From: Streptomyces pinistramenti
GTDB taxonomy: Bacteria > Actinomycetota > Actinomycetes > Streptomycetales > Streptomycetaceae
Assembly: GCF_020564935.1 (NCBI RefSeq)
Contig: NZ_JAJCXB010000022.1
Span: forward strand, 49,428 to 113,427
Length of the DNA stretch: 64,000 bases
Direction of reading: 5' to 3'
The notes under the pieces were generated by a model. It was given only the letters and a program-made list of their open reading frames with translations, was not told where the DNA came from and made no database searches. Of this stretch, positions 1 to 8,702 are shown piece by piece. The first letter of the stretch is position 1. Each line of letters starts with the position of its first letter. The translations under genes were made by a program, and so were the position numbers.

Positions 1-417
1 GGTCACTCCCGCCCTGGTGTGTCCCTCGGCGTTGACCTGACGGTAGAAGTCCTGGAGGAAGGCCAGGTCGGAGGCGAACATGTTCTCCACGACGCCGTCG
101 TGCACCTGGGGCAGCGTGCCGAGCCGGGTGATCACCCGGCCGAGCAGCACCACCGACAGGTAGGCCGGGTTCTCCTGCACCCTGATGTCCCGCAGCGGGA
201 CCAGTTCGTCCCGGGCGGTCGCCAGCCGCATGGAGCCGCTGCGGTGCACGGTGCCGGAGTCGTCGACGTAGCCGCGCGGCAGCTCGAACGCGAACTCGGT
301 GCGCAGGCGCTGCGGTTCGGGTTCCGGCTCCGTGGCCTGCGGCACGGACCCGGGGGTCTCGTCCGTGGCGGCGGACGGGCCGGCCGCCACGGACGAGCGG
401 GTGGTCGTACGACGCAT
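1..417 (-). CDS. CIS tail-assembly-like protein, N-terminal part (truncated by window edge)
   Basis: The first 139 codons of a gene that runs off the left edge. The ATG overlaps the last base of the tube gene's stop codon, so the two are co-transcribed. The translation starts with a low-complexity Ser/Thr/Pro/Glu-rich stretch of about 35 residues. A folded region follows, with FAFELPRGYVD, a conserved-looking REL-type strand run (LVPLRDIRVQENPAYL) and LLGRVITRLG. No catalytic motif is visible. Genes in this place, directly after the tube in Streptomyces contractile injection loci, are small tail-assembly proteins of unknown detailed role. That family placement rests on position and is an inference. 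Confidence 0.6.
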   Translation of the reverse strand, partial: MRRTTTRSSVAAGPSAATDETPGSVPQATEPEPEPQRLRTEFAFELPRGYVDDSGTVHRSGSMRLATARDELVPLRDIRVQENPAYLSVVLLGRVITRLGTLPQVHDGVVENMFASDLAFLQDFYRQVNAEGHTRAGVT

Positions 418-860
418 TACTCGATGACCAGTTCTTCGAAGGTGATGGTGACGCTCTCGGTCAGCGCGGAGGCTTCGCCGGCCTTGACCGTGCTGGTGTC
501 GACCTTGCTGCACCAGGCGTTGCGCATGTTGTAGCGCTTGACCGGGTTGTTCATGTAGTCCATCACCATGATCGTGGCGTTCTTGCGGGCCATGTCCATC
601 TGGCCGTTGACCGACTGCGTGATCCACTGGTTGAACGCCGCGGACTGGGTCATACCACGCACGACGGTGCAGGTGCCCGCCTTCTTGACGCCGGGCAGCT
701 TCTTCGTGACGGGCTTGCCCTGGCTGGAGACCTGCTGGTACTCGATGACGTCCTGCTCGATGCTCAGGCCGCTGACCTCCTGGAGGTACTCGACCATGAC
801 GCCGTCGATCTGGAGGCCGAAATTGTGTGAGGTGAGGGAATCACCGGGCTGAAGGCTCAT
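417..860 (-). CDS. Contractile injection system inner tube protein (phage tail tube, gp19-like)
   Basis: 147 residues, the usual length for a phage T4 gp19-like tube subunit. The order is typical: an N-terminal MSLQPGDSLTSHNFGLQIDG segment, then VSGLSIEQDVIEYQQ, a KLPGVKKAGTCTVVRG strand pair, a helix with FNQWITQ, and a C-terminal TFEELVIE strand. Subunits stack as hexameric rings to form the inner tube loaded inside the sheath. It lies 143 bp downstream of the sheath gene on the same strand and is followed without a gap by the truncated assembly gene. Both neighbours support the call. Confidence 0.9.
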   Translation of the reverse strand: MSLQPGDSLTSHNFGLQIDGVMVEYLQEVSGLSIEQDVIEYQQVSSQGKPVTKKLPGVKKAGTCTVVRGMTQSAAFNQWITQSVNGQMDMARKNATIMVMDYMNNPVKRYNMRNAWCSKVDTSTVKAGEASALTESVTITFEELVIE

Positions 861-1003
861 GAGGCGCTGTCCGTCCCTTTACTGACGCGGTCCGTCCGTC
901 ATGGCGGACGGAGAAGTGGTGAAGTGGGGTTAAGCGAAGCGGAGTTGGCGCGGGCGGGCCGGTGTACGGCGCGTCCGCGGTGCGGGGCCGGGCGGCCGGC
1001 CCG

Positions 1004-2596
1004 CTACTCCTCCAGCTCGCCGCTGCCGCTGGAGAACTGGGCCAGGCGGAAGATCACGAATTCGGCCGGCTTGACGGGCGCGATGCCGATCTCACAGATC
1101 ACCCGGCCGAGGTCCACCGACTCCGGCGGGTTGGACTCGGCGTCGCACTTGACGTAGAAGGCGTCCTCCGGGCGCGAGCCGAACAGCGCGCCGTTGCGCC
1201 ACTCGTTGACCAGGAAGGCCGACACGTTACGCCGGATACGGGCCCACAGCGCCTCGTCGTTGGGCTCGAAGACCACCCACTGGGTGCCGATCAGGATCGA
1301 CTCCTCCAGGTAGTTGAAGTACCGGCGGATGTTGATGTAGCGCCAGGCCGGGTCGGAGGAGAGGGTGCGGGCACCCCAGACGCGGATGCCGCGGCCGGGG
1401 AAGGCGCGGATGCAGTTGACGCCGACCGGGTTGAGCAGGTCCTGCTCGCCGCGGGTGATCTGGGTCTCCAGGTCGACGGCGCCGCGCACGACCTCGTTGG
1501 CCGGTGCCTTGTGCACGCCGCGCTCGAAGTCGTTGCGGGCCCAGATGCCGGCCACGTGCCCGCTCGGCGGGACCAGCTTCGACTGGCCGCTGGCCGGGTC
1601 GAAGACCTTGACCCACGGGTAGTACACGGCCGCGTACTTGGAGTCGTAGCCCGCCGTGTCCTGCCGCCACACCCGGATGTCACGGGCGTTCAGGCCGGGC
1701 GGCGGGTCGATGATCGCGACCCGGTCGCCCATCAGCTCGCAGTGCGCGATCAGCCCGAGCTGGACGGCCTTGACCGACTCCAGGTCGATGGCGCCGCGCT
1801 GGTAGGCCGCCATCAGGTCGGGAACGGAGACCATCGCGATCTCGTCGACCGCCTCCAGGCCGCCGAAGCCGGTGCGGTCGGCGGAGTCGCCGAGGTACTG
1901 GGCGGGGCCGGGGTGGGCGCCTTCCGCAGGGGCGGGCACGGCGGGGACGGCGGCCGGGGTGACACGGCCGAGGGCCACCGTCTGGTTCTCCGGCCGGGCG
2001 AGCTGCCCCGCGGGCGCCGCCTCCTGGACCGTGATCAGCCGGGAGCGCTCCTTGACCTGCGTGACGACGTAGTTGCGGTTGCCCTTCTTGGCCGTCACGT
2101 CGAAGGACTCGGCGACCTTGTCGCCATCCTTGACGACCAGCTTGAACCGCTCGGCGGGGCCCTCGCCCTCGGGATCGGCCACCTCGACGCTGAGCGGGCC
2201 GCCGGTCCCGGACGCGATGGCCCGCACCGCGAACGTGCCCAGTTCGGCCGGGTCACCGGGGGTCAGCTCGGCCGGTGCCGATGAGGCCGCCACCGCTGCC
2301 GGTGCGCCGGCCGTGGCGTTCTCCCCGCCGGGTGCGCCACCGACCCGCACCACGTACGCGGCGGAGCCGCCGTTGTTGAAGAAGCCGTAGACGGAGTGTG
2401 CCAGGTAGTAGCCGTCGGTGAACTCGCCGAAGGCGGCGACGTACTGGGACCAGTTGGTCACCAGTGTCGGCTGGTTGAGAGGCCCGGTGGGCGCGAGGCC
2501 GACGAAGGCCGCCACCGAGGTGCCCACCCCCTCGATCGGACGTGAGCCGCTGGCGACCTCCTCGACGTAGACGCCGGGCGACAAGTACGACGGCAT
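1004..2596 (-). CDS. Contractile injection system tail sheath protein
   Basis: 530 residues. The N-terminus (MPSYLSPGVYVEEVASGSRPIEGVGTS) is the hallmark of phage-tail sheath proteins. The C-terminal third holds the conserved sheath core: GVNCIRAFPGRGIRVWGARTL, the RYINIRRYFNYLEESI helix, TQWVVFEPN and a final GRVICEIGIAPVKPAEFVIFR. The middle part, about residues 80-290, is a variable insertion rich in Ala and Pro. The sheath polymerises around the tube and contracts to drive it forward. In Streptomyces these particles are reported to act inside the producing cell. It is the first gene of the sheath-tube unit. Confidence 0.93.
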   Translation of the reverse strand: MPSYLSPGVYVEEVASGSRPIEGVGTSVAAFVGLAPTGPLNQPTLVTNWSQYVAAFGEFTDGYYLAHSVYGFFNNGGSAAYVVRVGGAPGGENATAGAPAAVAASSAPAELTPGDPAELGTFAVRAIASGTGGPLSVEVADPEGEGPAERFKLVVKDGDKVAESFDVTAKKGNRNYVVTQVKERSRLITVQEAAPAGQLARPENQTVALGRVTPAAVPAVPAPAEGAHPGPAQYLGDSADRTGFGGLEAVDEIAMVSVPDLMAAYQRGAIDLESVKAVQLGLIAHCELMGDRVAIIDPPPGLNARDIRVWRQDTAGYDSKYAAVYYPWVKVFDPASGQSKLVPPSGHVAGIWARNDFERGVHKAPANEVVRGAVDLETQITRGEQDLLNPVGVNCIRAFPGRGIRVWGARTLSSDPAWRYINIRRYFNYLEESILIGTQWVVFEPNDEALWARIRRNVSAFLVNEWRNGALFGSRPEDAFYVKCDAESNPPESVDLGRVICEIGIAPVKPAEFVIFRLAQFSSGSGELEE

Positions 2597-3057
2597 GTTC
2601 TGGTTCTCCTCGGGGTAGGACGACCGTGCGAGTTCGGACGCTCTTCACCCTTGTCCGGCCGGGCGGGCCCGTGAAGGTCTCTCCGGGCCTGGCCGGGGGC
2701 ACGGCCGGTGCCCCAAGGGGCAGTGTGCGCTGGGCGGATGGAATTCCGGGCAGCCACGGAACGGCATCCCGGGCGGCGCAGGACGGGCGCGGCGCCTCCT
2801 CGGGGCCGTGGGCGTGGGGGCCTGCCCACCCTCCTACGGCAGGCAGAAGAAGGACGGAAGGGCCGTACGGGCAGTCACCGGGGACCTCCGGGGCACTCTC
2901 GGGGTCCGGCCGTACGGGCGGGAGCGCCGGGAGCGACGGCGGCGAGGGCCCTTTTGCCCGCCTGCCGCCCCGGAGGGCAGGCCGCTGCGTACCTTCGGGC
3001 AACGGACGGTGCCCCGTGTCCTGCGACATGCCCGAATACCCGCCATAGCCTGGGCAG
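2597..3057. other. Divergent intergenic region between sheath gene and membrane lectin gene
   Basis: 461 bp without a convincing gene. It must hold divergent promoters for the sheath-tube unit (minus) and the membrane protein gene (plus). The only structure noticed is a 7-bp stem GCCTGCC/GGCAGGC at 2960-2982. No RNA gene was recognised. Open frames here have no start or ribosome site and look like GC-rich noise. Confidence 0.5.
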
Positions 3058-4452
3058 ATGAGCCTGTGGACCTCCCTCGAACCCGCCTCGACCACTGTGG
3101 ACCCGGGCGGCAGCACCACCGTGCGGCTGCGGCTGCGCAACACCGGCGACGTCGTCGACGAGTACCGGTGCGTGCCGGTCGGGGACCTGGCCCCGTGGAC
3201 GACGGTCGAGCCGCAGAGCATCCGGCTGTACCCGGGCACGACCGGGTCGGTGGAGCTGACGTTCGCCCCGCCCCGCACCCCCGACGCCACCGCGGGCCCG
3301 AACCCGTACGGGGTGCAGATCATTCCGACGGAGCACCCGGAGGCCACCACCGTCCCCGAAGGCAACGTCACCATCACGCCGTTCAGCGAGGTCCGCGCCG
3401 AACTCGTGCCGCAGACGGTCAAGGGCCGGTTCCGTGGACGTCCCAAGCTCGCCATCGACAACTTCGGCAACGTCGCCCTCACCGCGTCCGTCAACGGCAG
3501 CGACAACGGCGATCAGATCTCGTACGACATCTACCCGGCCAACGTCCAGATCCAGCCGGGGCGGGCCGCGTTCATCAAGGCCACTCTGAAGCCGCGGCAG
3601 ATCATCTGGGCCGGCGCGAAGCAGTCCCGGCCCTTCACCCTCGGAGTGCAGCGCTCCGGTGCCGAGCCGCTTCCGGTGCGCGGGACCTACGTCCAGCCCG
3701 GGTTGCTGCCCCGCTGGCTCGGAGTGGTCCTCAGCATGCTGCTGGCGCTGGCCATCGCGTTCCTCATGATCTGGTTCACGTACAAGCCGAGCGTGGCCAC
3801 CAAGGCGACGGAGAAGCCGCAGCAGGAGGCCGTCAAGACGGTGCCGACGCCGGATCCCAAACCCACCCCGAGCGCGCCCAAGCCCGAGTCCGACCCGAAG
3901 CCGGAGCACACCAAGGGCGGCGGGGACGGCGCCGCGGCGGCCAAGGCGAAGGCCGAGCGGGAGAAGTACCACAACGTCCTGCTGCGGAACGGGACGACGC
4001 GGAAGTGCGCCAACGTCTCCGACAAGGGGTCGATCGGCGGCCCCGTCGACCAGCTGACCTGCAACGGGGGCGACGGCCAGGAGCATCAGCTCTGGAGCCT
4101 GGAGCTGATGCCCCAGGGCAAGGGCGCAGGGCCTGGCAACGCCGACCTCTACCAGATCAAGAACGTCAAGGACGGCTACTGCATGGACCTGCCGGACAAC
4201 GGTCCGGCTCCGAAGGAGACGCACATCACGGAGGGCCCCTGCACCGGGCGGAGCGACGACAACCAGAGCTGGTGGCTGGAGAAGCGGGTGGAGACCAACC
4301 TGTTCTGGATCCACAACTACACCAGCGACAACCTGTGCATGGACGTCTCCGGCTACGCGAGCAGCGGCGGCGACATGGCCGACAAGATGCCCCTCACCCT
4401 CTTCGGCTGCAGTGACACCGACGACCAGGGATGGTCCATCGACAAGCCCTGA
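3058..4452 (+). CDS. CIS-associated bitopic membrane protein with C-terminal ricin-type lectin domain (CisA-like candidate)
   Basis: 464 residues. An Ig-like beta domain fills about residues 1-215 (TVDPGGSTTVRLRLRNTGD, then GRPKLAIDNFGN). One hydrophobic span sits at about 219-241 (LGVVLSMLLALAIAFLMIWF). A Pro/Lys linker follows (PTPDPKPTPSAPKPE). A ricin B-type lectin fold takes the C-terminus, about 300-464, with paired Cys, QLWSLE, QSWWLEK and DDQGWSID. It is the only plus-strand gene in the CIS block and lies between the sheath and ATPase genes. A membrane protein (CisA) is reported to link Streptomyces CIS particles to the membrane. The N-terminal region and position fit that role, but the orthology is recalled, not aligned. 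The lectin domain would sit outside the membrane if the N-terminus faces the cytoplasm. Confidence 0.72.
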   Translation: MSLWTSLEPASTTVDPGGSTTVRLRLRNTGDVVDEYRCVPVGDLAPWTTVEPQSIRLYPGTTGSVELTFAPPRTPDATAGPNPYGVQIIPTEHPEATTVPEGNVTITPFSEVRAELVPQTVKGRFRGRPKLAIDNFGNVALTASVNGSDNGDQISYDIYPANVQIQPGRAAFIKATLKPRQIIWAGAKQSRPFTLGVQRSGAEPLPVRGTYVQPGLLPRWLGVVLSMLLALAIAFLMIWFTYKPSVATKATEKPQQEAVKTVPTPDPKPTPSAPKPESDPKPEHTKGGGDGAAAAKAKAEREKYHNVLLRNGTTRKCANVSDKGSIGGPVDQLTCNGGDGQEHQLWSLELMPQGKGAGPGNADLYQIKNVKDGYCMDLPDNGPAPKETHITEGPCTGRSDDNQSWWLEKRVETNLFWIHNYTSDNLCMDVSGYASSGGDMADKMPLTLFGCSDTDDQGWSIDKP

Positions 4453-4470
4453 GGGCACCACACCTCATGA

Positions 4471-4513
4471 GCGAGGCCCGGCCGGGACCGTCAAGGACCT
4501 GGCCGGGCCTCGC
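4471..4513. terminator. Bidirectional hairpin terminator
   Basis: A perfect 13-bp inverted repeat (GCGAGGCCCGGCC at 4471-4483, its complement at 4501-4513) with a 17-nt loop. It lies in the 82-bp gap between two convergent genes, so it probably terminates both. There is no long T run, as is usual in Streptomyces. Confidence 0.75.
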
Positions 4514-4534
4514 CCGTTCACCTGCCGGTGCCGT

Positions 4535-6637
4535 TCACCAGCCCATGTCGTCGAGCACCAGGCGGCCCGCCTTGCGGTACTCGCGTCGGGCCCCGGCCAG
4601 CAGGTCGGCGCCGCCGACCGGCTCGCCGCGTCCTGCCGCCGCGTAGGCCGCGGTCACCACGGCGCTGCGGATCGAACCGCCGGCCAGCTCGAAGTCGCGG
4701 GCGCAGGGCCCCGGATCGAGGCCGTCCACGCACGGCACGTGGACCAGGCTGTGCCGCCACAGCGCGAGGCGCTGCTCGGCGTCCGGGAAGGGGAAGTCGA
4801 CGATCAGGTCCAGACGGCGGGTGAAGGCGTCGTCGATGTTCGCCCGCAGGTTGGTGGTGAGCAGCGCGATGCCGTCGAACGCCTCCAGGCGCTGGAGCAG
4901 GTAGGCGCTCTCCAGGTTGGCGTAGCGGTCGTGCGCGTCCTTGACCTCGGAGCGCTTGCCGAAGACGGCGTCGGCCTCGTCGAAGAGCAGCACGGCATCG
5001 GTGCGGTCGGCCTCGGTGAAGATCCGCTCCAGGTTCTTCTCGGTCTCGCCGACGAACTTGTCGACGACCGAGGAGAGTTGGACGACGTACATGTCCAGGC
5101 CCAGATCGGCGGCCACCACCTCGGCCGACAGGGTCTTGCCGGTGCCGGAGTCCCCGGCGAACAGCGCCAGGACCCCGCGGCCCCGGCCGCCTCCGGCGCT
5201 CAGCCGCCAGTCGCCGAGCACCCGGTCACGGTGCCGGGCGCGCAGCGCCAGCTCCCGCAGATACGTCAACGGCCCCTCGGGCAGCACCAGATCGTCCCAG
5301 CCGACGTCGGGCCGGATCCGGCGGGCGTGCCGCTCCAGGCCGGACGCGGACTGCTGCCGGGCGGCGAGCCGCAGGTGATCCGCGGTCAGCGGGACGCCGT
5401 CGAGGGCGGCCAGGTCCTGCGCGGAGCGGGCGGCGCGGCGGATCCGTTCACTGCCGAGGTGGTAGGGCGCGATGGCCGCGGCCAGGTCGAAGCCGGGATC
5501 CTGTGTGCCGAGGCCCAGTTCCGCCGCCCAGGCGTCCGTCGCGCCCGCACGCAGCCGCGGCGCGTCCAGCACCAGCGGGTCCTGGTCGCACCACTGCGGG
5601 TCGTACGGGCGGGGCCCGCCGAACAGGACCGGCACGTCGGGCACGGCCAGCGCCCGGATCAGTGGTCCCGGCCGGTCGGGCAGCGGCGACACGACGATCG
5701 CGCAGTCGCGCAGCCGCGCCTCGCGCAGCAGTTGCGGCACCGGGCCCAGCGCGGCGGGCCCGGAGAGACCGGGCCCTTCGTGGTCGCCGTGCGCGTCGTG
5801 CGTGGGGGCGGTGTCGGCGGGGCTGAAGTGCAGGGCGGCTTGTCCCGTGGCGCCGAGGGCGGCCGTGGCGCAGGCGAGGCCGTCGCCCTCCCGGTGCTCG
5901 CGCAGGTACACCGTGAGCGGACCGGCACCCAGGCGCGCGGCCAGCTTGCCGGTCAGCGGCTCGTCGCCGTCCGCGGGCGCACCGGATGCGGGCAGCGCGG
6001 TGACGTACCCGGACAGCGCGGCGTCCTGGGTGTCGTCGCCGAGCAGGTGGGCGGCGACGCGGTCCGGGACGCGCAAGGAGCGGCTGAGGAAGGGGCGTTC
6101 CGCCTCCTCGACGAGGAGCAGGCCGTGGCCGGAAAGCGGCGCCGACGGATGGAAGCGGCCGCGCGCCTCCGCGCCGGCGGCGCCGGGAGCGAGCAGTCCG
6201 CAGAGGTCGAGGGCCAGCCCGGTGGTGGCCCGCCGGCGGCTGACGTCGTCGTTGAGGTAGCCGTAGAGCGGCTCGAAGCCGCGGTCGAGGTCGGGGGCGA
6301 CGGCGATCAGCAGGATCGTGGCGTCCAGCGTGGTCAGCCCGAAGCGGCGGGCGAGTGGGTGCAGCCGGTCGCCGTACTGCGGTTCCGCCTCCTCCGGGCC
6401 GTCGTCCGCCGGGTCTCCTGGGAGGCGGGATGCGGCGGGGTGCCGCAGGTGGTGGCGTACGGCGTCGTCGGACAGGTACAGGCCGCGCAGCGGGTCGGTG
6501 GCGGTGGGATCGCCGGCGCTGCGCGCCTCGACCAGTGTGCCGACCTGGTCGCGCAGCCGGGCGAGCCGGGTGAGCAGCGCCCCTGCCGGGTCATCGACGG
6601 CTTCGTTCCGGGGCGCGGCGAGCGCGCTCCCGGTCAT
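4535..6637 (-). CDS. CIS AAA+ ATPase
   Basis: 700 residues. The N-terminal half is a winged, variable domain. The C-terminal AAA+ module has Walker A GDSGTGKT at about residue 494, Walker B LLFDEADAVFGKR at about 550, and the sensor segment ALLTTNLRANIDDAFTRR with Arg residues suitable for an arginine finger. This architecture (Pvc15/Afp15-like) is found in nearly all extracellular-type contractile injection loci and is thought to help assembly or dispose of particles. The ATG overlaps the DUF4255 stop by four bases (ATGA), so the two are translationally coupled. Confidence 0.87.
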   Translation of the reverse strand: MTGSALAAPRNEAVDDPAGALLTRLARLRDQVGTLVEARSAGDPTATDPLRGLYLSDDAVRHHLRHPAASRLPGDPADDGPEEAEPQYGDRLHPLARRFGLTTLDATILLIAVAPDLDRGFEPLYGYLNDDVSRRRATTGLALDLCGLLAPGAAGAEARGRFHPSAPLSGHGLLLVEEAERPFLSRSLRVPDRVAAHLLGDDTQDAALSGYVTALPASGAPADGDEPLTGKLAARLGAGPLTVYLREHREGDGLACATAALGATGQAALHFSPADTAPTHDAHGDHEGPGLSGPAALGPVPQLLREARLRDCAIVVSPLPDRPGPLIRALAVPDVPVLFGGPRPYDPQWCDQDPLVLDAPRLRAGATDAWAAELGLGTQDPGFDLAAAIAPYHLGSERIRRAARSAQDLAALDGVPLTADHLRLAARQQSASGLERHARRIRPDVGWDDLVLPEGPLTYLRELALRARHRDRVLGDWRLSAGGGRGRGVLALFAGDSGTGKTLSAEVVAADLGLDMYVVQLSSVVDKFVGETEKNLERIFTEADRTDAVLLFDEADAVFGKRSEVKDAHDRYANLESAYLLQRLEAFDGIALLTTNLRANIDDAFTRRLDLIVDFPFPDAEQRLALWRHSLVHVPCVDGLDPGPCARDFELAGGSIRSAVVTAAYAAAGRGEPVGGADLLAGARREYRKAGRLVLDDMGW

Positions 6638-7302
6638 CGGGCCTGCTCCGGAGCGCGGCCGTCCTGCGGGGACGGCGTGGTGTCGGTGAGATGGCGCGGC
6701 AGGTGCGCGCGCTCTTCGTCCGACGGCCCTTCGATCTCGCGGGCGCGCACCACCGCGCCCTCGGTGACCGGCGGCCCCGCGTCGTAGTCGGGAAAGCCGG
6801 GGAACGGCACGGTGACGACCAGGTCGAGCGAGGGCTTGAGTTCGCCGCCGAGCGCGGACCAGACCTCGGACATCGACCGGGAATCGGTGTGCAGCCCGCC
6901 GACGGTGAGCGGCACGCTGAGCCCGAGGGCGGCGAGCGAATCCGGCAGGCTCTCGGGCGGCAGGAGTTCGTGCGGCAGCAGGGTGGCCAACGCCGCCGAC
7001 AGCAGGCGGTGTTCGTCCTCCGGGCGTTTGGTCCAGGCGGTGACGAGATACGACAGGCGGAACCAGCGGGGCGGCCGGCGGCGGCGCACCACGACGCCCC
7101 GGTCGTCGTGGACGGGTATCGCACCGCGTTCGCGTCGTTTGACGTCCTCGCGGATGTCGTACAGGTAGGCGTCGAGGGCCGGTGCGTTGCGCCGTGCGGC
7201 CCAGGCCCGGGTCGGGGCGTCGAAGGCGACCTCGATGTCGGTACCGGCCAGCGCGCCGCCGGTCAGCAGACCTTTGAGGACCTCGTCGACTTCGTGAATC
7301 AT
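6634..7302 (-). CDS. DUF4255 family CIS protein (tail-terminator-like)
   Basis: 222 residues. The start IHEVDEVLKGLLTGG, the DVEVAF-like segment DIEVAFDAPTRAW, and PALDAYLYDIREDVKRRERG followed by RWFRLSYLVTAWT are typical of DUF4255. These proteins accompany eCIS particles and resemble the Afp16/Pvc16 tail terminator that caps and sets the length of the tube. It lies directly upstream of the AAA+ ATPase with a 4-base overlap and 32 bp downstream of the LuxR-type regulator. The last 40 residues are charged and probably disordered. Confidence 0.85.
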   Translation of the reverse strand: MIHEVDEVLKGLLTGGALAGTDIEVAFDAPTRAWAARRNAPALDAYLYDIREDVKRRERGAIPVHDDRGVVVRRRRPPRWFRLSYLVTAWTKRPEDEHRLLSAALATLLPHELLPPESLPDSLAALGLSVPLTVGGLHTDSRSMSEVWSALGGELKPSLDLVVTVPFPGFPDYDAGPPVTEGAVVRAREIEGPSDEERAHLPRHLTDTTPSPQDGRAPEQAR

Positions 7303-7334
7303 GTGCGGTTGCTCCTGTCGGCCGGTGGCGGCCC

Positions 7335-8060
7335 TTACGAGATGTATCCCTCACGCAGCGCGTACGCCACGGCATGCGCGCGGTTGCGCAGGTTCAGACG
7401 GGTCGTCAGGCCCTGCATGATGTTCTTGACGGTGCGTTCGGAATAGGCCAACTTGCGGGCTATTTCCCCGGTGTCCATCCCTTCCGCGACCAGCCGGAGG
7501 GCGTCGACCTCCCGCTGGTTCAGGCCGGACGGGCGGCCGCCGGGGGCACCGACGGTGCCGGGCCGCAGTGAGCCGACCTGGCTGATCAGCCGCCCGAGCA
7601 GGTCGGACGGCAGGTCGCCGTCGCCGCGGTGGGCCGCGAGCACGGCCTGCAGCAGCCGCTGCCCGGTGGCCTCGCGCCGCCAGACGATGGCGCCCACCCC
7701 GCATTCGATGATGTCGAGCAGTTCCGCCTCACGTATCAGGCTCACCACCAGGACGGCATGCAGCCCGTCGCTGCGCACGAGCCGCCGCAGCCAGGAGAAC
7801 ATCGTCTCGTCGAGGGTTTCGGTGAGCAGTACGGCGACGCCGCCGCCCTGGGCATCCGCTTCGTCGACGAGGTCGATCACCGGATGCTGCCGAAGCTGAC
7901 TGATCGTTCCTTCTCGGGAGATCGGATCCGGCGCGTGGACCACGACGGGAATCCGTTTCGCGGGTTCCGCCACTGCCGTCCGGAAAGAGCCGCGCAATTG
8001 TCCTCCCATGCCCATCGCCGTTCTGCTCAAGCACTCATGTCGAGTCGGCTGATGCTGCAT
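7335..8060 (-). CDS. LuxR-family regulator with degenerate receiver domain (CIS-linked)
   Basis: 241 residues as written. The start may be internal, at MGMGG about 15 codons in. The C-terminal 65 residues are a clear LuxR helix-turn-helix (LNQREVDALRLVAEGMDTGEIARKL, SERTVKNIMQGL). The N-terminal part has a receiver-like layout (VVVHAPDPISREGTI, then VLVVSLIREAEL). The usual phospho-acceptor Asp after strand 3 is replaced in VAVLLTETLDE, and no conserved Lys follows strand 5 (GVGAIVWRRE). It probably does not respond to a histidine kinase. As first gene of the minus-strand run it is the likely local regulator of the CIS genes. Confidence 0.82.
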   Translation of the reverse strand: MQHQPTRHECLSRTAMGMGGQLRGSFRTAVAEPAKRIPVVVHAPDPISREGTISQLRQHPVIDLVDEADAQGGGVAVLLTETLDETMFSWLRRLVRSDGLHAVLVVSLIREAELLDIIECGVGAIVWRREATGQRLLQAVLAAHRGDGDLPSDLLGRLISQVGSLRPGTVGAPGGRPSGLNQREVDALRLVAEGMDTGEIARKLAYSERTVKNIMQGLTTRLNLRNRAHAVAYALREGYIS

Positions 8061-8702
8061 TTCTTCGTTTCGTGTGCCGTAGCTTACCGAGCCCCAAGAC
8101 GCGGCTCTTCACAAACTTGGTTGCGGTTGTGGCCCGCCGTAACCGAATTGTTGAAAGCGGACGGTGGGTGAAGCGGCGCCGTGGCCGGGCGGTGGCTCGC
8201 CGAGACACCACTACTGATCTCCTGTCAAGTGGGCTGCGCACAGCATGAATGAGCCGACCCGTGGGTTCCGTGCGAAGGCGGACGCATCGGCCTGCGCGGG
8301 CTGCCGCGCGGCGCCATGATGGGCGCGCGGATGCGCCGGCCCACCGAAATGGCGAGCCGGTGACGATGAATGCAGAACGCCGGGTTTATGTACCCAGCTT
8401 TTGCCGAGCCTTGCCCTGTCGCCTGTTGTGGCCGGGAAATTCCCTCCGGTGGCGCGGTTGCGGGAAGGCCGGAATGCGGGAATTCGTCACCGGCCGAACG
8501 CTGTGCGCCAGTGCCGGTGAGCGCGCGGGCCCGTCGGCGGATGTGTCCATGTTCGGAGGACGCCCGGGTACGGCGTTCGGTTGCATGCGGCGCGTACGGA
8601 TCGCCGGCGTCCGCCCGCCGCGCCCTTGCCGGGCAGGGGAGTTCGGGTGAGGGTGGGACGGGGCGGCCGGTCCGCGGCCGCCGGCAGCTGTCTGGAGCGC
8701 GC
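8061..8702. other. Intergenic region between CIS regulator and hydrolase-P450 unit
   Basis: 642 bp without a supported gene. The part at about 8060-8160 is less GC-rich than its surroundings and is the likely promoter area of the LuxR-type gene. The rest holds open frames in several phases, none with a good ribosome site or a recognisable product. The hydrolase ribosome site (GGAG) lies just before 8703. Confidence 0.5.
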
